Below are positions 28,419 through 38,126 of a DNA stretch of 64,000 nt, piece after piece. The position numbers and the translations under genes are program-made. The notes beneath the pieces were generated by a model. The model did no database searches, had not been told where the DNA came from, and saw nothing but the letters and a program-made list of their open reading frames with translations. Within the stretch, counting starts at the first letter, position 1, and each line of letters opens with the position of its first letter. Origin of the DNA: Acidaminococcus fermentans DSM 20731 (GTDB lineage Bacteria > Bacillota > Negativicutes > Acidaminococcales > Acidaminococcaceae); assembly GCF_000025305.1 (NCBI RefSeq), contig NC_013740.1:806001-870000 (forward strand), written 5' to 3'.

Positions 28419-28448
28419 TTGACAGGAACATAAGATAAGTGTTATAAT
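28419..28448 (+). promoter_or_regulatory. Promoter of the CarD-family gene
   Basis: TTGACA (28419-28424), an 18-bp spacer and TATAAT (28443-28448), about 88 bp before the start codon. Confidence 0.85.
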
Positions 28449-28535
28449 CTAAAAATTTGACTTTCTGCTGCTTCCGTGCTACAATAAATACAGTTGTAGT
28501 TGTTGTATCGACTCTGTACGTAAGGAGGTAGCAGA

Positions 28536-29015
28536 ATGTTTACAGTGGGAGACAAGGTGCTGTACCCCATGCATGGGGCAGCTGTGATAAAGAATGTGGA
28601 GCAGAAGCAGATCGACGGCCATCCGGTGAATTATTTCGTACTGAAGATGCTGCTCAGCGATATGAAGGTCCTGATCCCGGAAGTCAATGTGGATAAAATC
28701 GGGCTCCGCCCCATTGTGAACAAAGCCATTCTCCCCAAGGTGGAGGATGTGCTGAAGGCCCGCCCGGAAAACAAGATGAAGCGGATCACCTGGAACCGCC
28801 GGTACAACATGTACGTGGATAAAATGAAGACCGGGGACATCTTTGAAGTGGCCGATGTGGTCCGGACCCTGGCCGTACAGGAAACGGAAAAGAAACTGTC
28901 CGCCGGAGAACGGCGGCTGCTGACCACCGCCAAGCAGATCCTCCTCAGCGAATTCATGCTGGTGGAAAGCGTGGACGAAGAAAAAAGTGAAAAGTGGCTG
29001 GATCAATTTGTCTGA
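28536..29015 (+). CDS. CarD/CdnL-family transcriptional regulator
   Basis: A protein of 159 residues. The N-terminal RNA-polymerase-interacting Tudor-like domain starts FTVGDKVLYPMHGAAVI. The all-helical C-terminal domain holds WNRRYNMYVDKMKTGD and LSAGERRLLTTAKQIL, both family-typical. CarD-like proteins bind the beta subunit and stabilise open promoter complexes. The gene is monocistronic, with its own promoter and terminator. Confidence 0.92.
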   Translation: MFTVGDKVLYPMHGAAVIKNVEQKQIDGHPVNYFVLKMLLSDMKVLIPEVNVDKIGLRPIVNKAILPKVEDVLKARPENKMKRITWNRRYNMYVDKMKTGDIFEVADVVRTLAVQETEKKLSAGERRLLTTAKQILLSEFMLVESVDEEKSEKWLDQFV

Positions 29016-29017
29016 AA

Positions 29018-29046
29018 GGGGTGCACGAGAAGTGCATCCCATTTTT
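29018..29046 (+). terminator. Terminator of the CarD gene
   Basis: GGGGTGCAC / GTGCATCCC arms with one G-U pair, a GAGAA loop and an ATTTTTT tail. Confidence 0.82.
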
Positions 29047-29139
29047 TACACTTTCTTCCAATTTCTGTTGCAATCTCTTTTCTTTATTTTCGTATTATTG
29101 TACAATAAAGTTTAGAATATTATACAAGGAGGTGAAACT

Positions 29140-30249
29140 ATGGTTGAAAAAATCATCAAATTTGTCATTATCCTGATTTTCGCTGCCCTGGGTGTTTTCC
29201 TTATGGAAATCGCGACCCCTCTGCTGGGTGAATTTGTGTCTTCCGATACCCTGAAACTGGGCTTTCTGGGAGTGACGCCCCTGAATCTGATCATGGGGAT
29301 CATCGGTGCCCTGATCTTCGGCTATATCGGCAAAGCAGCCGCCACGCCCCTGATCCATTACACCCTCCATTATTCCGAAATCCTGGCTTCCTATCTGGCT
29401 GATCTGCCCACCGGGGACATCTTTGTCCTGTCCATCGGAGTGATTACCGGGCTGATCGTGGCCACCCTGCTGGGGACGGCCTTTTCCCGGCTGCCCATTG
29501 TGGGACCCTATATTTCCCTGATCTTCAGCATCATGGGGGCCATCATCGGGGCCAAAGTGGCTTTGAACAAACGCGAGGATATCCTTTTATTCTTCAATCG
29601 AGTCTGGTTTGCCCGGAACAAGGACAATACCCGGAAAAACAATACTCGGAATGCTTCCCGCACTTATAAACTGTTGGATACCAGCGTTCTCATCGACGGC
29701 CGCATCCTGGATGTGATCCGCCTGGGCTTTTTGGAAGGGGTCATCGTGATCCCCAAATTCGTCCTGGAAGAACTCCAGAAAATCGCTGATTCCGGGGATA
29801 CCTTGAAACGGAACCGGGGCCGGCGGGGACTGGACATCGTCCGGGCCATCCAGGCAGACAAGAATGCGGTGGTGGAAATCGCCGAGAAGGATTATGACGA
29901 CATTACGGAAGTGGATACCAAACTGGTCCGTCTGGCCAAAGAGCGGGGCGGCATGGTGGCCACCAACGACTTCAACCTGAGCAAGGTGGCGGAAATCCAG
30001 GGAGTCCGGGTGCTGAACATCAACGACCTGGCCAATGCCCTGAAACAGTCCGTCCTGCCCGGGGAAGAACTCCAGATCTATCTGGCCAAGGAAGGCAAGG
30101 AACCGGGCCAGGCCATCGGGTACCTGGATGACGGGACCATGGTGGTAGTGGAAGGGGGCAAACGCTGCGTGAACTTCACCGTTCCGGTGACCGTAACCTC
30201 CGTGCTCCAGACTTCTGCCGGCCGGATGATCTTTGCCAAACTGAAATAA
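29140..30249 (+). CDS. PIN/TRAM domain membrane protein (YacL-like)
   Basis: A protein of 369 residues. Four hydrophobic segments (about 5-25, 45-65, 88-108 and 118-138) precede a PIN nuclease-like domain beginning [13 protein letters not shown] with its catalytic aspartates. [15 protein letters not shown] and [17 protein letters not shown] continue that domain. A TRAM-like C-terminus ([14 protein letters not shown]) follows. This matches the YacL family, which usually precedes ispD in Firmicutes, as it does here. Cytoplasmic RNase activity is suspected for the family. Confidence 0.9.
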   Translation: MVEKIIKFVIILIFAALGVFLMEIATPLLGEFVSSDTLKLGFLGVTPLNLIMGIIGALIFGYIGKAAATPLIHYTLHYSEILASYLADLPTGDIFVLSIGVITGLIVATLLGTAFSRLPIVGPYISLIFSIMGAIIGAKVALNKREDILLFFNRVWFARNKDNTRKNNTRNASRTYKLLDTSVLIDGRILDVIRLGFLEGVIVIPKFVLEELQKIADSGDTLKRNRGRRGLDIVRAIQADKNAVVEIAEKDYDDITEVDTKLVRLAKERGGMVATNDFNLSKVAEIQGVRVLNINDLANALKQSVLPGEELQIYLAKEGKEPGQAIGYLDDGTMVVVEGGKRCVNFTVPVTVTSVLQTSAGRMIFAKLK

Positions 30250-30265
30250 GATAAGGAATGATGGG

Positions 30266-31453
30266 ATGAACAACGAATTGGTTTGCATCATTGCCGCCGC
30301 AGGTATGGGAAAAAGGCTGGGTTTGGGGTATAATAAAAATTATGCCTGTATCCGTGGCATCCCCATCCTGGTCCGCAGCCTGCACCAGATGAGCCAGGTG
30401 CCCGGCCTGGACCTGGCCCTGGTGGCCGTAGCCCCGGGAGAAGAGGAGGGGGCCCGGCAGCTGCTGGAAGAATGGCAGCCCCGGCAGTTCCCGAACCTGT
30501 CCTGGAACATCGTCACCGGCGGGAAAGAACGGCAGGACTCCGTGGCCAATGCCCTGGCCCGGCTGCCGGAAAATACCCAGTGGGTGGCGGTCCACGACGG
30601 CGCCCGTCCCTTTGCGGATCCGGAACTGATCCAGCGGGTCTGGGACAAGGCCCGGGAAACGGGAGCGGCTGTGGCGGCAGTGCCCTGCAAGGACACCATC
30701 AAAATGGCGGACCTGGAAAAATCCGTGGAACGGACCCTGGACCGGAGCCGTCTGTGGGCGGTCCAGACCCCCCAGATTTTCCGCCCCGGCCTGCTCCGGG
30801 AAGGCTTTTCTCTGGCCCGGGAGCAGCATCTGGATGTAACCGACGACGCCAGCCTGGTGGAAGCGCTCCGGAAAAAAGTGGGCCTGGTGATGGGCTCCTA
30901 TGACAACCGGAAGATCACCACGCCGGAAGACCTGGACTGGGCCCAGGATCTGGCAGCACGCAGGGAGGGAAAGAACATGGAATTTCGAATCGGCTCCGGC
31001 TATGATGTCCATCGTCTGGTGGAAGGCCGTCCCTTGATCCTCTGCGGGGTCACCGTGCCCTGGGACAGGGGACTGGATGGCCATTCCGATGCGGATGTGG
31101 CGCTCCATGCCCTGATGGATGCCTTGCTGGGGGCGGCCGGCATGGGGGATATCGGGCGGCTGTTCCCGGATACGGATGATGCCTATCTGGGGGCGGACAG
31201 CCGGAAACTGCTGGCGGCTGTGCTGGAAAAACTCCGCGCTGCCGGCTGGCAGGTGAACAATGTGGATGTGACCATCATCGCCCAGCGGCCCAAACTGGCT
31301 CCCTATGAGCCGGCCATGCTGGAGAATCTGCTCACAGACCTGGGGCTGCCCCGGGACGCTGTGAACGTAAAGGCCACCACCACGGAAAAACTGGGCTTTA
31401 CCGGCCGGGGAGAAGGCATCGCTGCCGAAGCCGTGGCCAGTCTTACAAGATAA
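30266..31453 (+). CDS. ispDF: Bifunctional IspD/IspF (MEP pathway)
   Basis: A protein of 395 residues fusing two steps of the non-mevalonate isoprenoid pathway. Residues about 1-232 are the cytidylyltransferase IspD ([12 protein letters not shown] nucleotide loop, [16 protein letters not shown]). Residues about 238-395 are the cyclodiphosphate synthase IspF ([11 protein letters not shown] and [20 protein letters not shown], with the zinc ligands, and [14 protein letters not shown]). The junction is at the [10 protein letters not shown] start near 30977. gltX follows after 22 bp. Confidence 0.95.
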   Translation: MNNELVCIIAAAGMGKRLGLGYNKNYACIRGIPILVRSLHQMSQVPGLDLALVAVAPGEEEGARQLLEEWQPRQFPNLSWNIVTGGKERQDSVANALARLPENTQWVAVHDGARPFADPELIQRVWDKARETGAAVAAVPCKDTIKMADLEKSVERTLDRSRLWAVQTPQIFRPGLLREGFSLAREQHLDVTDDASLVEALRKKVGLVMGSYDNRKITTPEDLDWAQDLAARREGKNMEFRIGSGYDVHRLVEGRPLILCGVTVPWDRGLDGHSDADVALHALMDALLGAAGMGDIGRLFPDTDDAYLGADSRKLLAAVLEKLRAAGWQVNNVDVTIIAQRPKLAPYEPAMLENLLTDLGLPRDAVNVKATTTEKLGFTGRGEGIAAEAVASLTR

Positions 31454-31475
31454 AAACCTTTGGGAGGAAGATACA

Positions 31476-32948
31476 ATGGAAAAGAAACTGAAAGTACGTT
31501 TTGCACCCAGCCCCACCGGGCCGTTCCACATCGGAGGCGCCCGTTCCGCTCTGTTCAACTGGCTGCTGGCCCGGAAGGAAAACGGGGTCATGCTGCTGCG
31601 GATCGAAGATACCGACCGGGACCGGTCCAAACCGGAATGGGAAGCCAACATCAAGGCTGCCCTGAAATGGCTGGGCATCGACTGGGATGAAGGCGTGGAC
31701 GTGGGAGGTCCCAACGGCCCCTACCGCCAGATGGAACGGCTGGATATTTATAAAAAATACACTGACAAGCTGCTGGCAGAAGGCAAGGCCTATTACTGCT
31801 ACTGCACCCCGGAAGAACTGGAAGCGGAACGGGAAGCCCTGACCGCCCAGGGGAAAATGCCCCGGTACATGGGCAAATGCCGGAACCTGACTCCGGAACA
31901 GCGGGCCGCCTACGAAGCGGAAGGCCGGAAACCCACCATCCGGTTCCGGGTACCGGAAAATGAAGACATCGTGGTCCATGATGAAGTCCGCGGGGATGTG
32001 CATTTCGATTCCAACGGCATCGGGGACTTTGTCATCGTGAAAAGCGACGGCATCCCCACCTACAACTACGCCGTGGTCATCGACGATGCCCTGATGGGGG
32101 TCAACTGCGTGATCCGGGCAGAAGAACATCTGTCCAACACCCCCCGGCAGCTGCTGCTGTACGATGCCCTGGGCTTTGAAAAACCCACCTTCGGCCATAT
32201 TTCCCTGATCCTGGGACCGGACCACAAGAAGATGAGCAAACGGCACGGGGCCACCTCCGTGGATCAGTACCGGCAGATGGGCTATCTGCCCGATGCCATT
32301 GTGAACTTCCTGGCACTCCTGGGCTGGTCTCCCAATTCCGACCAGGAAATCTTCTCCCGGGAAGAACTGATCCAGCAGTTCTCTCTGGACCATGTGGCCA
32401 AGAACCCGGCCGTATTCGACATCAAGAAACTGAACTGGCTGAACGCCCACTATATGCGCCAGCTGTCCGATGAGGACTATGTGGCCTTTGCGGTGCCCTT
32501 CATGAAGGAAGCCGGCTACATGACCGGGGAAGAAACCGGCGAAAAGCTGGAATGGCTGAAGAAGGTCATCCTCACCGCCCGGGACCAGGCGGAATTCGGG
32601 AAGGAAATCCCTGAAAAAGTGGCCCTGTACTTCACCGATGAATTCGATTTCGAAACCCCGGAAGCGGAAGCTGTCCTGAAGGAAGAAACGGTGCCCCAGG
32701 TGATGGGCCTGTTCCTGGACAAACTGGCCGCTGCGGAAGGCCTGGACCATGCAGCCACCAAGGCCCTGTTCAAGGCCGTACAGAAAGAAACCAAACTGGG
32801 GGGCAAGAAAGTATTCATGCCCGTCCGGGTGGCTCTCACCGGCAATCAGCACGGACCGGAACTGGCGGAAATGATTCCCCTCCTGGGCAAAGAACGTGTG
32901 GCATCCCGGATCCGGGGCAGCCTGGCCAAAGCCGGCGTGAACCTGTAA
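31476..32948 (+). CDS. gltX: Glutamate--tRNA ligase
   Basis: A class I aminoacyl-tRNA synthetase of 490 residues. The HIGH-type motif is FAPSPTGPFHIGGARSALF and the KMSKS-type motif is KKMSKRHGATSV. An N-terminal catalytic domain precedes an all-helical anticodon-binding domain (about 330-490). As in many Firmicutes it may charge tRNA-Gln as well if glutaminyl-tRNA synthetase is absent, which cannot be judged here. AGGAAG precedes the ATG. Confidence 0.96.
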   Translation: MEKKLKVRFAPSPTGPFHIGGARSALFNWLLARKENGVMLLRIEDTDRDRSKPEWEANIKAALKWLGIDWDEGVDVGGPNGPYRQMERLDIYKKYTDKLLAEGKAYYCYCTPEELEAEREALTAQGKMPRYMGKCRNLTPEQRAAYEAEGRKPTIRFRVPENEDIVVHDEVRGDVHFDSNGIGDFVIVKSDGIPTYNYAVVIDDALMGVNCVIRAEEHLSNTPRQLLLYDALGFEKPTFGHISLILGPDHKKMSKRHGATSVDQYRQMGYLPDAIVNFLALLGWSPNSDQEIFSREELIQQFSLDHVAKNPAVFDIKKLNWLNAHYMRQLSDEDYVAFAVPFMKEAGYMTGEETGEKLEWLKKVILTARDQAEFGKEIPEKVALYFTDEFDFETPEAEAVLKEETVPQVMGLFLDKLAAAEGLDHAATKALFKAVQKETKLGGKKVFMPVRVALTGNQHGPELAEMIPLLGKERVASRIRGSLAKAGVNL

Positions 32949-32963
32949 GGAAAGGAGCTTCCT

Positions 32964-34409
32964 ATGAGCATCCGTGTTTATAATGATATGACCCGGCAGA
33001 AAGAGGAATTCGTTCCTCTCCATCCGGGGAAAGTGGGGATCTATGTGTGCGGGGTCACCCCCTACAACCATCCCCATATCGGCAATGCCCGCCCCTTTGT
33101 GGTGTGGGATACCATCCGCCGGTTCCTGGACCACGAAGGGTACGATGTGACCTATGTCCAGAACTTCACCGATGTGGACGACAAGATCATCCGGGCCGCC
33201 AATGAAGAAGGGGTCACCTGGGATGTGATTGCCAACCGGTACATCAAGGCTTATTTCGAAGTGATGGACAAACTCCATGTGAAGCGGGCCCACATCTATC
33301 CCCGGGTTTCCGAACACATTCCCGACATCATCCACACCGTCCAGGAGCTCATCAACAACGGTTACGGTTATGTGGTGGACGGGGACGTGTACTACCGGGT
33401 GGAAAGATTCAGCCATTACGGGGAACTGTCCGGCCGGAAACTGGACGACATGATGGCCGGCGCCCGGGTGGACGTGGACGAACGGAAAGAGAACCCCATG
33501 GATTTCGCCCTGTGGAAATCCGCCAAACCGGGAGAACCTTCCTGGGACAGCCCCTGGGGCAAAGGCCGGCCGGGCTGGCACATTGAATGCTCCACCATGA
33601 GCACCAAATACCTGGGCAACACCCTGGATTTCCATGGCGGCGGCAGCGACCTGATCTTCCCCCATCATGAAAACGAAATCGCCCAGAGCGAAGGGGCCAC
33701 CGGGGTCCATCCCTTTGTCCGGTACTGGGTCCACAACGGATTCATCACCATCAACGAAGAAAAAATGTCCAAATCCCTGGGCAACTTCAAGACCGTGTAC
33801 GATCTGCTGAAGGAATACGAACCGGAAACCATCCGCTATTTCATCCTGAACACCCATTACCGCAGTCCCCTGGACTTCAGCCAGGAACGGCTGGCGGAAG
33901 CGGGACGGAGCCTGGAACGGCTGCGTACGGCTCAGAACAACCTGCAGGAAATCCAGCAGGTGATCACCGTGGGGCCGGATGCGGAAAGCCTGGCGCTCCG
34001 GGACAAAGTGGAAGAACTGCGGAAAGGGTTCTTCGATGCCATGAGCGACGACTTCAACACCTCCCTGGCCATCAGCTACCTGTTTGCCCTGGCCAAGGAA
34101 ATCAACGTATACCACAATGCTATCATCAGCGGTGCCAAGAAGCCTGATGGCAAACTGGTGGAACAGATCGACAAGGCCTGGAAGGAAATGATCGGGGTCA
34201 TCGGGATCCTGGAAAACCAGCCGGCTGCCAACGGAGAAGGGGGCGCGGTGAGCAACGAGGAAGCGGAAATCGCCGCCAGGATCGAAGAACGCCAGGCTGC
34301 CCGGAAAGCCCGGGATTTTGCCAAAGCCGATGCCATCCGTGACGAACTGGCTGCCAAGGGAATCATCCTGGAAGACACGCCCCAGGGCGTACGGTGGAAG
34401 AGAAAGTGA
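32964..34409 (+). CDS. cysS: Cysteine--tRNA ligase
   Basis: A protein of 481 residues. VGIYVCGVTPYNHPHIGNAR contains the zinc cysteine and the HIGH-type motif, WHIECSTMS and FPHHENEIAQ supply further zinc ligands, and KMSKSLGNF is the KMSKS loop. The C-terminal helical domain ends at the stop that overlaps the next gene by 16 bp. The gltX-cysS-mrnC order is a standard Firmicutes cluster. Confidence 0.96.
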   Translation: MSIRVYNDMTRQKEEFVPLHPGKVGIYVCGVTPYNHPHIGNARPFVVWDTIRRFLDHEGYDVTYVQNFTDVDDKIIRAANEEGVTWDVIANRYIKAYFEVMDKLHVKRAHIYPRVSEHIPDIIHTVQELINNGYGYVVDGDVYYRVERFSHYGELSGRKLDDMMAGARVDVDERKENPMDFALWKSAKPGEPSWDSPWGKGRPGWHIECSTMSTKYLGNTLDFHGGGSDLIFPHHENEIAQSEGATGVHPFVRYWVHNGFITINEEKMSKSLGNFKTVYDLLKEYEPETIRYFILNTHYRSPLDFSQERLAEAGRSLERLRTAQNNLQEIQQVITVGPDAESLALRDKVEELRKGFFDAMSDDFNTSLAISYLFALAKEINVYHNAIISGAKKPDGKLVEQIDKAWKEMIGVIGILENQPAANGEGGAVSNEEAEIAARIEERQAARKARDFAKADAIRDELAAKGIILEDTPQGVRWKRK

Positions 34410-34879
34410 GATACGAACAGTATCAGCGGCTCCTGGACCATGTGCTGGCCACCTGCGGAGAAACCCAGACTATGCCGGAACCCCGGCTGATCCATCCGGT
34501 GGAACTGGCCTATATCGGGGATGCGGTGTTTTCCCTGTACGTGCGGATGCGGATCCTGCCCGTCAGCAGCCATGTACAGGTGCTCCACGATCTGGCCAGC
34601 CGGATGGTGTCTGCAGTGATGCAGGCCAAAGCCATGGACGCCCTGGAACCGGAACTCACCGAAGAAGAAGCCCAGATTGCCCGCCGGGGACGGAACACCA
34701 AAAGCACCGTGCCCAAAAGCGCCAGTGTCCGGGAATACCGTCAGGGCACGGCCTTTGAGGCCCTTATGGGCTATCTGTATCTCATGGACCGGAAAGACCG
34801 GCTCCAGGCCCTGATGGACCATTCCTTTGAACTGATCCGCCAGGCCATGGAGGAGGAAAGGAAACAGAAGAGAAAATGA
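34394..34879 (+). CDS. mrnC: Mini-ribonuclease 3
   Basis: A protein of 161 residues starting at a GTG within the end of cysS. It has an RNase III catalytic domain without the double-stranded-RNA-binding domain: [16 protein letters not shown] holds the catalytic acidic residue, and [14 protein letters not shown] is the second metal-binding helix. In Bacillus the enzyme matures 23S rRNA. The ATGA overlap with thyX indicates translational coupling. Confidence 0.93.
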   Translation: MEEKVRYEQYQRLLDHVLATCGETQTMPEPRLIHPVELAYIGDAVFSLYVRMRILPVSSHVQVLHDLASRMVSAVMQAKAMDALEPELTEEEAQIARRGRNTKSTVPKSASVREYRQGTAFEALMGYLYLMDRKDRLQALMDHSFELIRQAMEEERKQKRK

Positions 34880-35583
34880 TGCACGTAAAACTGCTCCGCT
34901 ATACCCCCGAACCGGACCGGACCGTGGCCATGAGCGCCCGGCTCTGCTATTCTCCCATCGGGGCGGCGGAACTGGAAAACAAAATGACGGACCAGGAAGT
35001 GGCCAGCCTGGTACGCCGGCTGGGCCAGATGGGGCATACCTCCACCTTTGAGCATGTAAGCTTCACCTTTGCCATCGAAGGGGTATCCCGGGTACTGACC
35101 CATCAGCTGGTGCGCCACCGGATCGCTTCCTACAGCCAGCAGAGCCAGCGGTATGTGAAGGAACATGATTTCGAGACCATCCTGCCGCCCACCCTGGCTG
35201 CCCGGCCCGAATGCAAAAAAGAATTCGAGGAGCTGTGCGGAAAGATCCAGGATTTGTACAACAAATGGACGGAGGCGGGGGTGCCGGCGGAAGATGCCCG
35301 GTATATCCTGCCCAACGCGGCGGAGACCAAGATCGTGGTCACCATGAATGCCCGGAGCCTGCTCCATTTCTTCCAGCTCCGGTGCTGCTCCCGGGCCCAG
35401 TGGGAAATCCGTGCCCTGGCCTGGGAAATGCTCCGGCAGGTGAAGGAAGTGGCGCCTATCCTCTTTGAAAAAGCCGGCCCCACCTGCGAAAGTGACCGGG
35501 TCTGCCACGAAGGGAAAATGAGCTGCGGACGGCTGGAAAAGCTCCTGGCCCAGGATGCCGCCAAAGCCGGGGAGAAGGCGTAA
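34876..35583 (+). CDS. thyX: Flavin-dependent thymidylate synthase ThyX
   Basis: A protein of 235 residues. The ThyX motif [14 protein letters not shown] (RHRx7S) is present, as are [15 protein letters not shown] and [22 protein letters not shown]. It makes dTMP using FAD and methylenetetrahydrofolate. It starts four bases inside mrnC. The cysS-mrnC-thyX order is common in Negativicutes and Clostridia. Confidence 0.95.
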   Translation: MMHVKLLRYTPEPDRTVAMSARLCYSPIGAAELENKMTDQEVASLVRRLGQMGHTSTFEHVSFTFAIEGVSRVLTHQLVRHRIASYSQQSQRYVKEHDFETILPPTLAARPECKKEFEELCGKIQDLYNKWTEAGVPAEDARYILPNAAETKIVVTMNARSLLHFFQLRCCSRAQWEIRALAWEMLRQVKEVAPILFEKAGPTCESDRVCHEGKMSCGRLEKLLAQDAAKAGEKA

Positions 35584-35589
35584 CCGGCC

Positions 35590-36273
35590 ATGGGGTACAA
35601 ACCGATTGAAGAAATCCAGAAGGAAACCCGGGAGTGGGATTTTATCCGGGAGCTGCCGGACCAGGTGGGTCCGTTCACCAAAAAACTGGTGGATACCATC
35701 AGCGGCCAGGTGCTCACCATCTGCCGGTATGAGGCTCCGGAACTCCGGGCCAGACTGGATATCATCTACACCTCGGAAACTTTCGATTACATTGTGATCC
35801 ACACCATGGGCATGAATTCCTATCGGGACATCCGGTTCATCTACAAGGACCGGGACGTGTTCGCCAAAAACGTCAGGGCCTACCTGCCCGGGATCCTCCA
35901 CAGCATGGAAGACCCCACCAGTGTGAACCTGGGGGAACAGGTGGCCGAGCACGGGATCCTGACCTGGGAATACGGCAACCATCTGCCGGAAAAAATCGGG
36001 CCCTTTGAGCTGTATATCAAACCCGCCCATGCCATCGAGCACATCAACGGATCCATCATCCTCATCGATTATTCCGATTTTCAGCGGATGGACCAGCTGA
36101 TCATCATGTACAACCGGCTGCGGGACCAGTTTTTCGGAGAGGTGAAGATCAATTCCGTGTTCCATGCGTCCATGGATTTTGACAGCCGGAACCTGAAAGA
36201 ACTGGAAACCAAACTGAAAGAACACCTGGAACCCACCCTGCAGAAAGTGACCCAGGCAGATCATGATCTGTAA
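35590..36273 (+). CDS. Conserved protein of unknown function
   Basis: A soluble protein of 227 residues with no signal peptide or membrane segment, beginning 7 bp after thyX and so probably in the same operon. The sequence is well balanced and acidic (ETFDYIVIHTMGMNSYRDIR, HILTWEYGNHLPEK-like segments) with a charged helical C-terminus. I recognise no catalytic motif and no family name. It is followed by a long inverted repeat and the tRNA operon. Confidence 0.75.
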   Translation: MGYKPIEEIQKETREWDFIRELPDQVGPFTKKLVDTISGQVLTICRYEAPELRARLDIIYTSETFDYIVIHTMGMNSYRDIRFIYKDRDVFAKNVRAYLPGILHSMEDPTSVNLGEQVAEHGILTWEYGNHLPEKIGPFELYIKPAHAIEHINGSIILIDYSDFQRMDQLIIMYNRLRDQFFGEVKINSVFHASMDFDSRNLKELETKLKEHLEPTLQKVTQADHDL

Positions 36274-36311
36274 GAAGGAAATTGGAAATATCCGCCCATA
36301 CAAGGGCGGGG

Positions 36312-36350
36312 GATAAGGAGAAAAAAGTCCTTGACTTTTTTCTCCTTATC
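36312..36350 (+). terminator. 18-bp perfect inverted repeat, likely terminator of the gltX-thyX operon
   Basis: GATAAGGAGAAAAAAGTC (36312-36329) and its exact complement (36333-36350) are separated by CTT. A second small hairpin (CCGCCC/GGGCGG, about 36293-36311) stands just before it. The T tract lies within the stem rather than after it. The right arm overlaps the -35 of the tRNA promoter. Confidence 0.6.
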
Positions 36351-36359
36351 TCTTATACT
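36331..36359 (+). promoter_or_regulatory. Promoter of the tRNA operon
   Basis: TTGACT (36331-36336), a 17-bp spacer and TATACT (36354-36359), 34 bp before the first tRNA. The -35 lies inside the right arm of the inverted repeat. Confidence 0.8.
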
Positions 36360-36392
36360 ATACAAGTCGGCGCTTGAAGAAGACGCCGCAAC

Positions 36393-36469
36393 GGCCCAGT
36401 AGTTCAGTTGGTTAGAATGCCGCCCTGTCACGGCGGAGATCGTCGGTTCGAGTCCGTCCTGGGTCGCCA
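36393..36469 (+). tRNA. tRNA-Asp (GTC)
   Basis: A cloverleaf of 77 nt with encoded CCA. The anticodon loop CTGTCAC lies between CCGCC and GGCGG, and the T loop is GGTTCGAGTCC. Confidence 0.95.
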
Positions 36470-36471
36470 AT

Positions 36472-36547
36472 GCCTCGGTAGCTCAGTTGGTAGAGCAAAG
36501 GACTGAAAATCCTTGTGTCCGCAGTTCGATTCTGCGCTGAGGCACCA
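36472..36547 (+). tRNA. tRNA-Phe (GAA)
   Basis: 76 nt with encoded CCA. The anticodon GAA lies in the loop between GGACT and ATCC, and the acceptor is GCCTCGG/CTGAGGC with discriminator A. Confidence 0.95.
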
Positions 36548-36555
36548 TTCTTCAA

Positions 36556-36630
36556 GCGGAAGTAGCTCAGTGGTAGAGCATCACCTTGCCAAGGTGGGGG
36601 TCGCGAGTTCGAATCTCGTTTTCCGCTCCA
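36556..36630 (+). tRNA. tRNA-Gly (GCC)
   Basis: 75 nt with encoded CCA. The anticodon GCC lies between CCTT and AAGG, and the acceptor is GCGGAAG/TTTCCGC. Confidence 0.95.
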
Positions 36631-36639
36631 ATTTTTTAT

Positions 36640-36713
36640 GGCGACGTAGCCAAGCGGTAAGGCAGAGGTCTGCAAAACCTTTATCCCCAGTTCGATTCTG
36701 GGCGTCGCCTCCA
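36640..36713 (+). tRNA. tRNA-Cys (GCA)
   Basis: 74 nt with encoded CCA. The anticodon loop CTGCAAA gives GCA, and the acceptor is GGCGACG/CGTCGCC. Confidence 0.95.
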
Positions 36714-36723
36714 AATGAAAGTT

Positions 36724-36774
36724 AAAGAGGGTGTTGCATGTGTGAAAACCCACACATGCGGCACCCTCTTTTGT
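36724..36774 (+). terminator. Terminator of the tRNA operon
   Basis: Roughly 19-bp arms (AGAGGGTGTTGCATGTGTG and CACACATGCGGCACCCTCT, with one C-T/G-U variation) end in TTTTG. Confidence 0.9.
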
Positions 36775-36840
36775 AACTGGTCATTTGGCCGCTGACAGTT
36801 GATGAGGCTGAACAGCCCCTTTTTACAGAAAGGACTTCCC

Positions 36841-37362
36841 ATGCACCTGGAAACCCATTACGACCGCACCTATGCCCGCCTTACCCGGCCCTTCCGGACC
36901 CGCCCCTGGGCCATCCGGGGCCTGTTTCTTCTGAACGGGGGCCTGGTGATCCTCATGTACATCGCCTATCCCCTGCTTCTGTGGCAGCTGTGGCAGCAGG
37001 GCGGCCTGGCCGGTAATACCGCCCTCCAGAAAGCCTTCTGGATCCCGGCCCTTTCCTTCCTGCTGCTCACCCTGGTCCGCAGCAAAATCAACCGGCCCCG
37101 GCCCTACGAGTTCTGGACCCTGCAGCCCCTGCTGCCCCGGAACAAGCAGGGAGAATCCTTCCCCAGCCGCCATGTGTTTTCCTCCACCATCATCGCCATG
37201 ACCTACCTGTACTTCCAACCACCCCTGGGCCTGGCCTTCCTGGCCGTCAGCCTGGCCAGTGCGGTGGTAAGAGTCCTGGCCGGCGTCCACTATCCCAGCG
37301 ATGTGGCAGCGGGAATGGGGGCGGGGGTTGTGGCCGGACTGCTGCTTTGGGCTCTCGCATAA
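36841..37362 (+). CDS. PAP2-family lipid phosphatase
   Basis: A membrane protein of 173 residues. I chose ATG 36841 because GAAAGGA lies about 8 nt upstream. The three phosphatase motifs are present: KINRPRP, PSRHVFSS and RVLAGVHYPSDVAAG. Hydrophobic segments flank them (about 27-50, 60-80, 115-140 and 150-172). Such enzymes dephosphorylate undecaprenyl pyrophosphate or phosphatidate, and the nearby polysaccharide locus makes the former plausible, though that is inference. Confidence 0.87.
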   Translation: MHLETHYDRTYARLTRPFRTRPWAIRGLFLLNGGLVILMYIAYPLLLWQLWQQGGLAGNTALQKAFWIPALSFLLLTLVRSKINRPRPYEFWTLQPLLPRNKQGESFPSRHVFSSTIIAMTYLYFQPPLGLAFLAVSLASAVVRVLAGVHYPSDVAAGMGAGVVAGLLLWALA

Positions 37363-38126
37363 CCCCTGGGCGCCAGAGCAGGCCATCTGCTTTGTCAGGA
37401 GGGATTTGTAAGCTGGGCATGTACCACTTTGTACTATGCCAAACTTACAAATCCCTCCTTTCGCGTATCTGGGCACATCTGCCGCGCCTGGAGGAATCCG
37501 GGAGGCCATCCGCATTCGCGCATCTGGCCCCATCTCGTGTGCCTGAAAAAATCGTAGATTGCTTCATGCCGAATCCGTAGGGGACGCAGGCCCGGCGGCC
37601 CGCCTGCAGTACCGCATAATAGGACTGCACGTCCCAAAGTCCGCCCCGGGAGGGGCGGGGGACCATGCGCAGCATGGTGATGGGGGCATCGGCAACAGCC
37701 GATATTTTGCAGGCCCCCTGGACAACAGAAGAACATGGTCCAGCAGCCGGTACAATATCCAAACCGGACAATCTGACGTCTTTATCAACTGTCGCGATGA
37801 ACGATATATCTTTAAACCAGGCGTTTTTTTACACCGGGAATATGGTATAGTAGAAGAAGTAGAAGAAGAAAATATCATCCTCTTCCGTTATCTATAGCTT
37901 TTCGACAACAGAGAACTTCCCCATATAGGGAGAATGGGAGACCATCATTATCGTTCTCGCGGGAGTCAAACAGACCTACAATCTGGAAGCTTCCATAATC
38001 CTGCAAGTGCGAGAGGGAAGCGAACAGAAAGAACAAGCATCTGGAAACGGGAACTGGAAAATCTGGAAACCGCCTTTCGCGGAAAAAGATGGAAGAACTT
38101 GAGAAACTCAAGCTGGCCCGTCTGAC
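37363..38126. other. Non-coding stretch with hairpin and GC-rich repeat, upstream of the CRISPR
   Basis: No open frame here looks like a real gene. The region holds the 63-nt hairpin, copy 2 of the GC-rich repeat (37575-37604), a GAAGAAGTAGAAGAAGAA purine run near 37850, and an unrecognised stretch ending at the CRISPR. There is no detectable cas2 end. Confidence 0.6.
37397..37459. repeat. Long hairpin: 16-bp perfect inverted repeat
   Basis: AGGAGGGATTTGTAAG (37397-37412) and its exact complement (37444-37459) flank a loop that itself has partial pairing (GGGCAT/ATGCC). It begins 35 bp after the phosphatase stop. There is no T tail, so it may be a terminator, a mobile-element end or an RNA structure. 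Confidence 0.6.

Noticed and set aside
37850-38126. Possible cas2 remnant upstream of the CRISPR
   Set aside because: I translated the three plus frames of this stretch and found no Cas2-like sequence, only a short charged tail.
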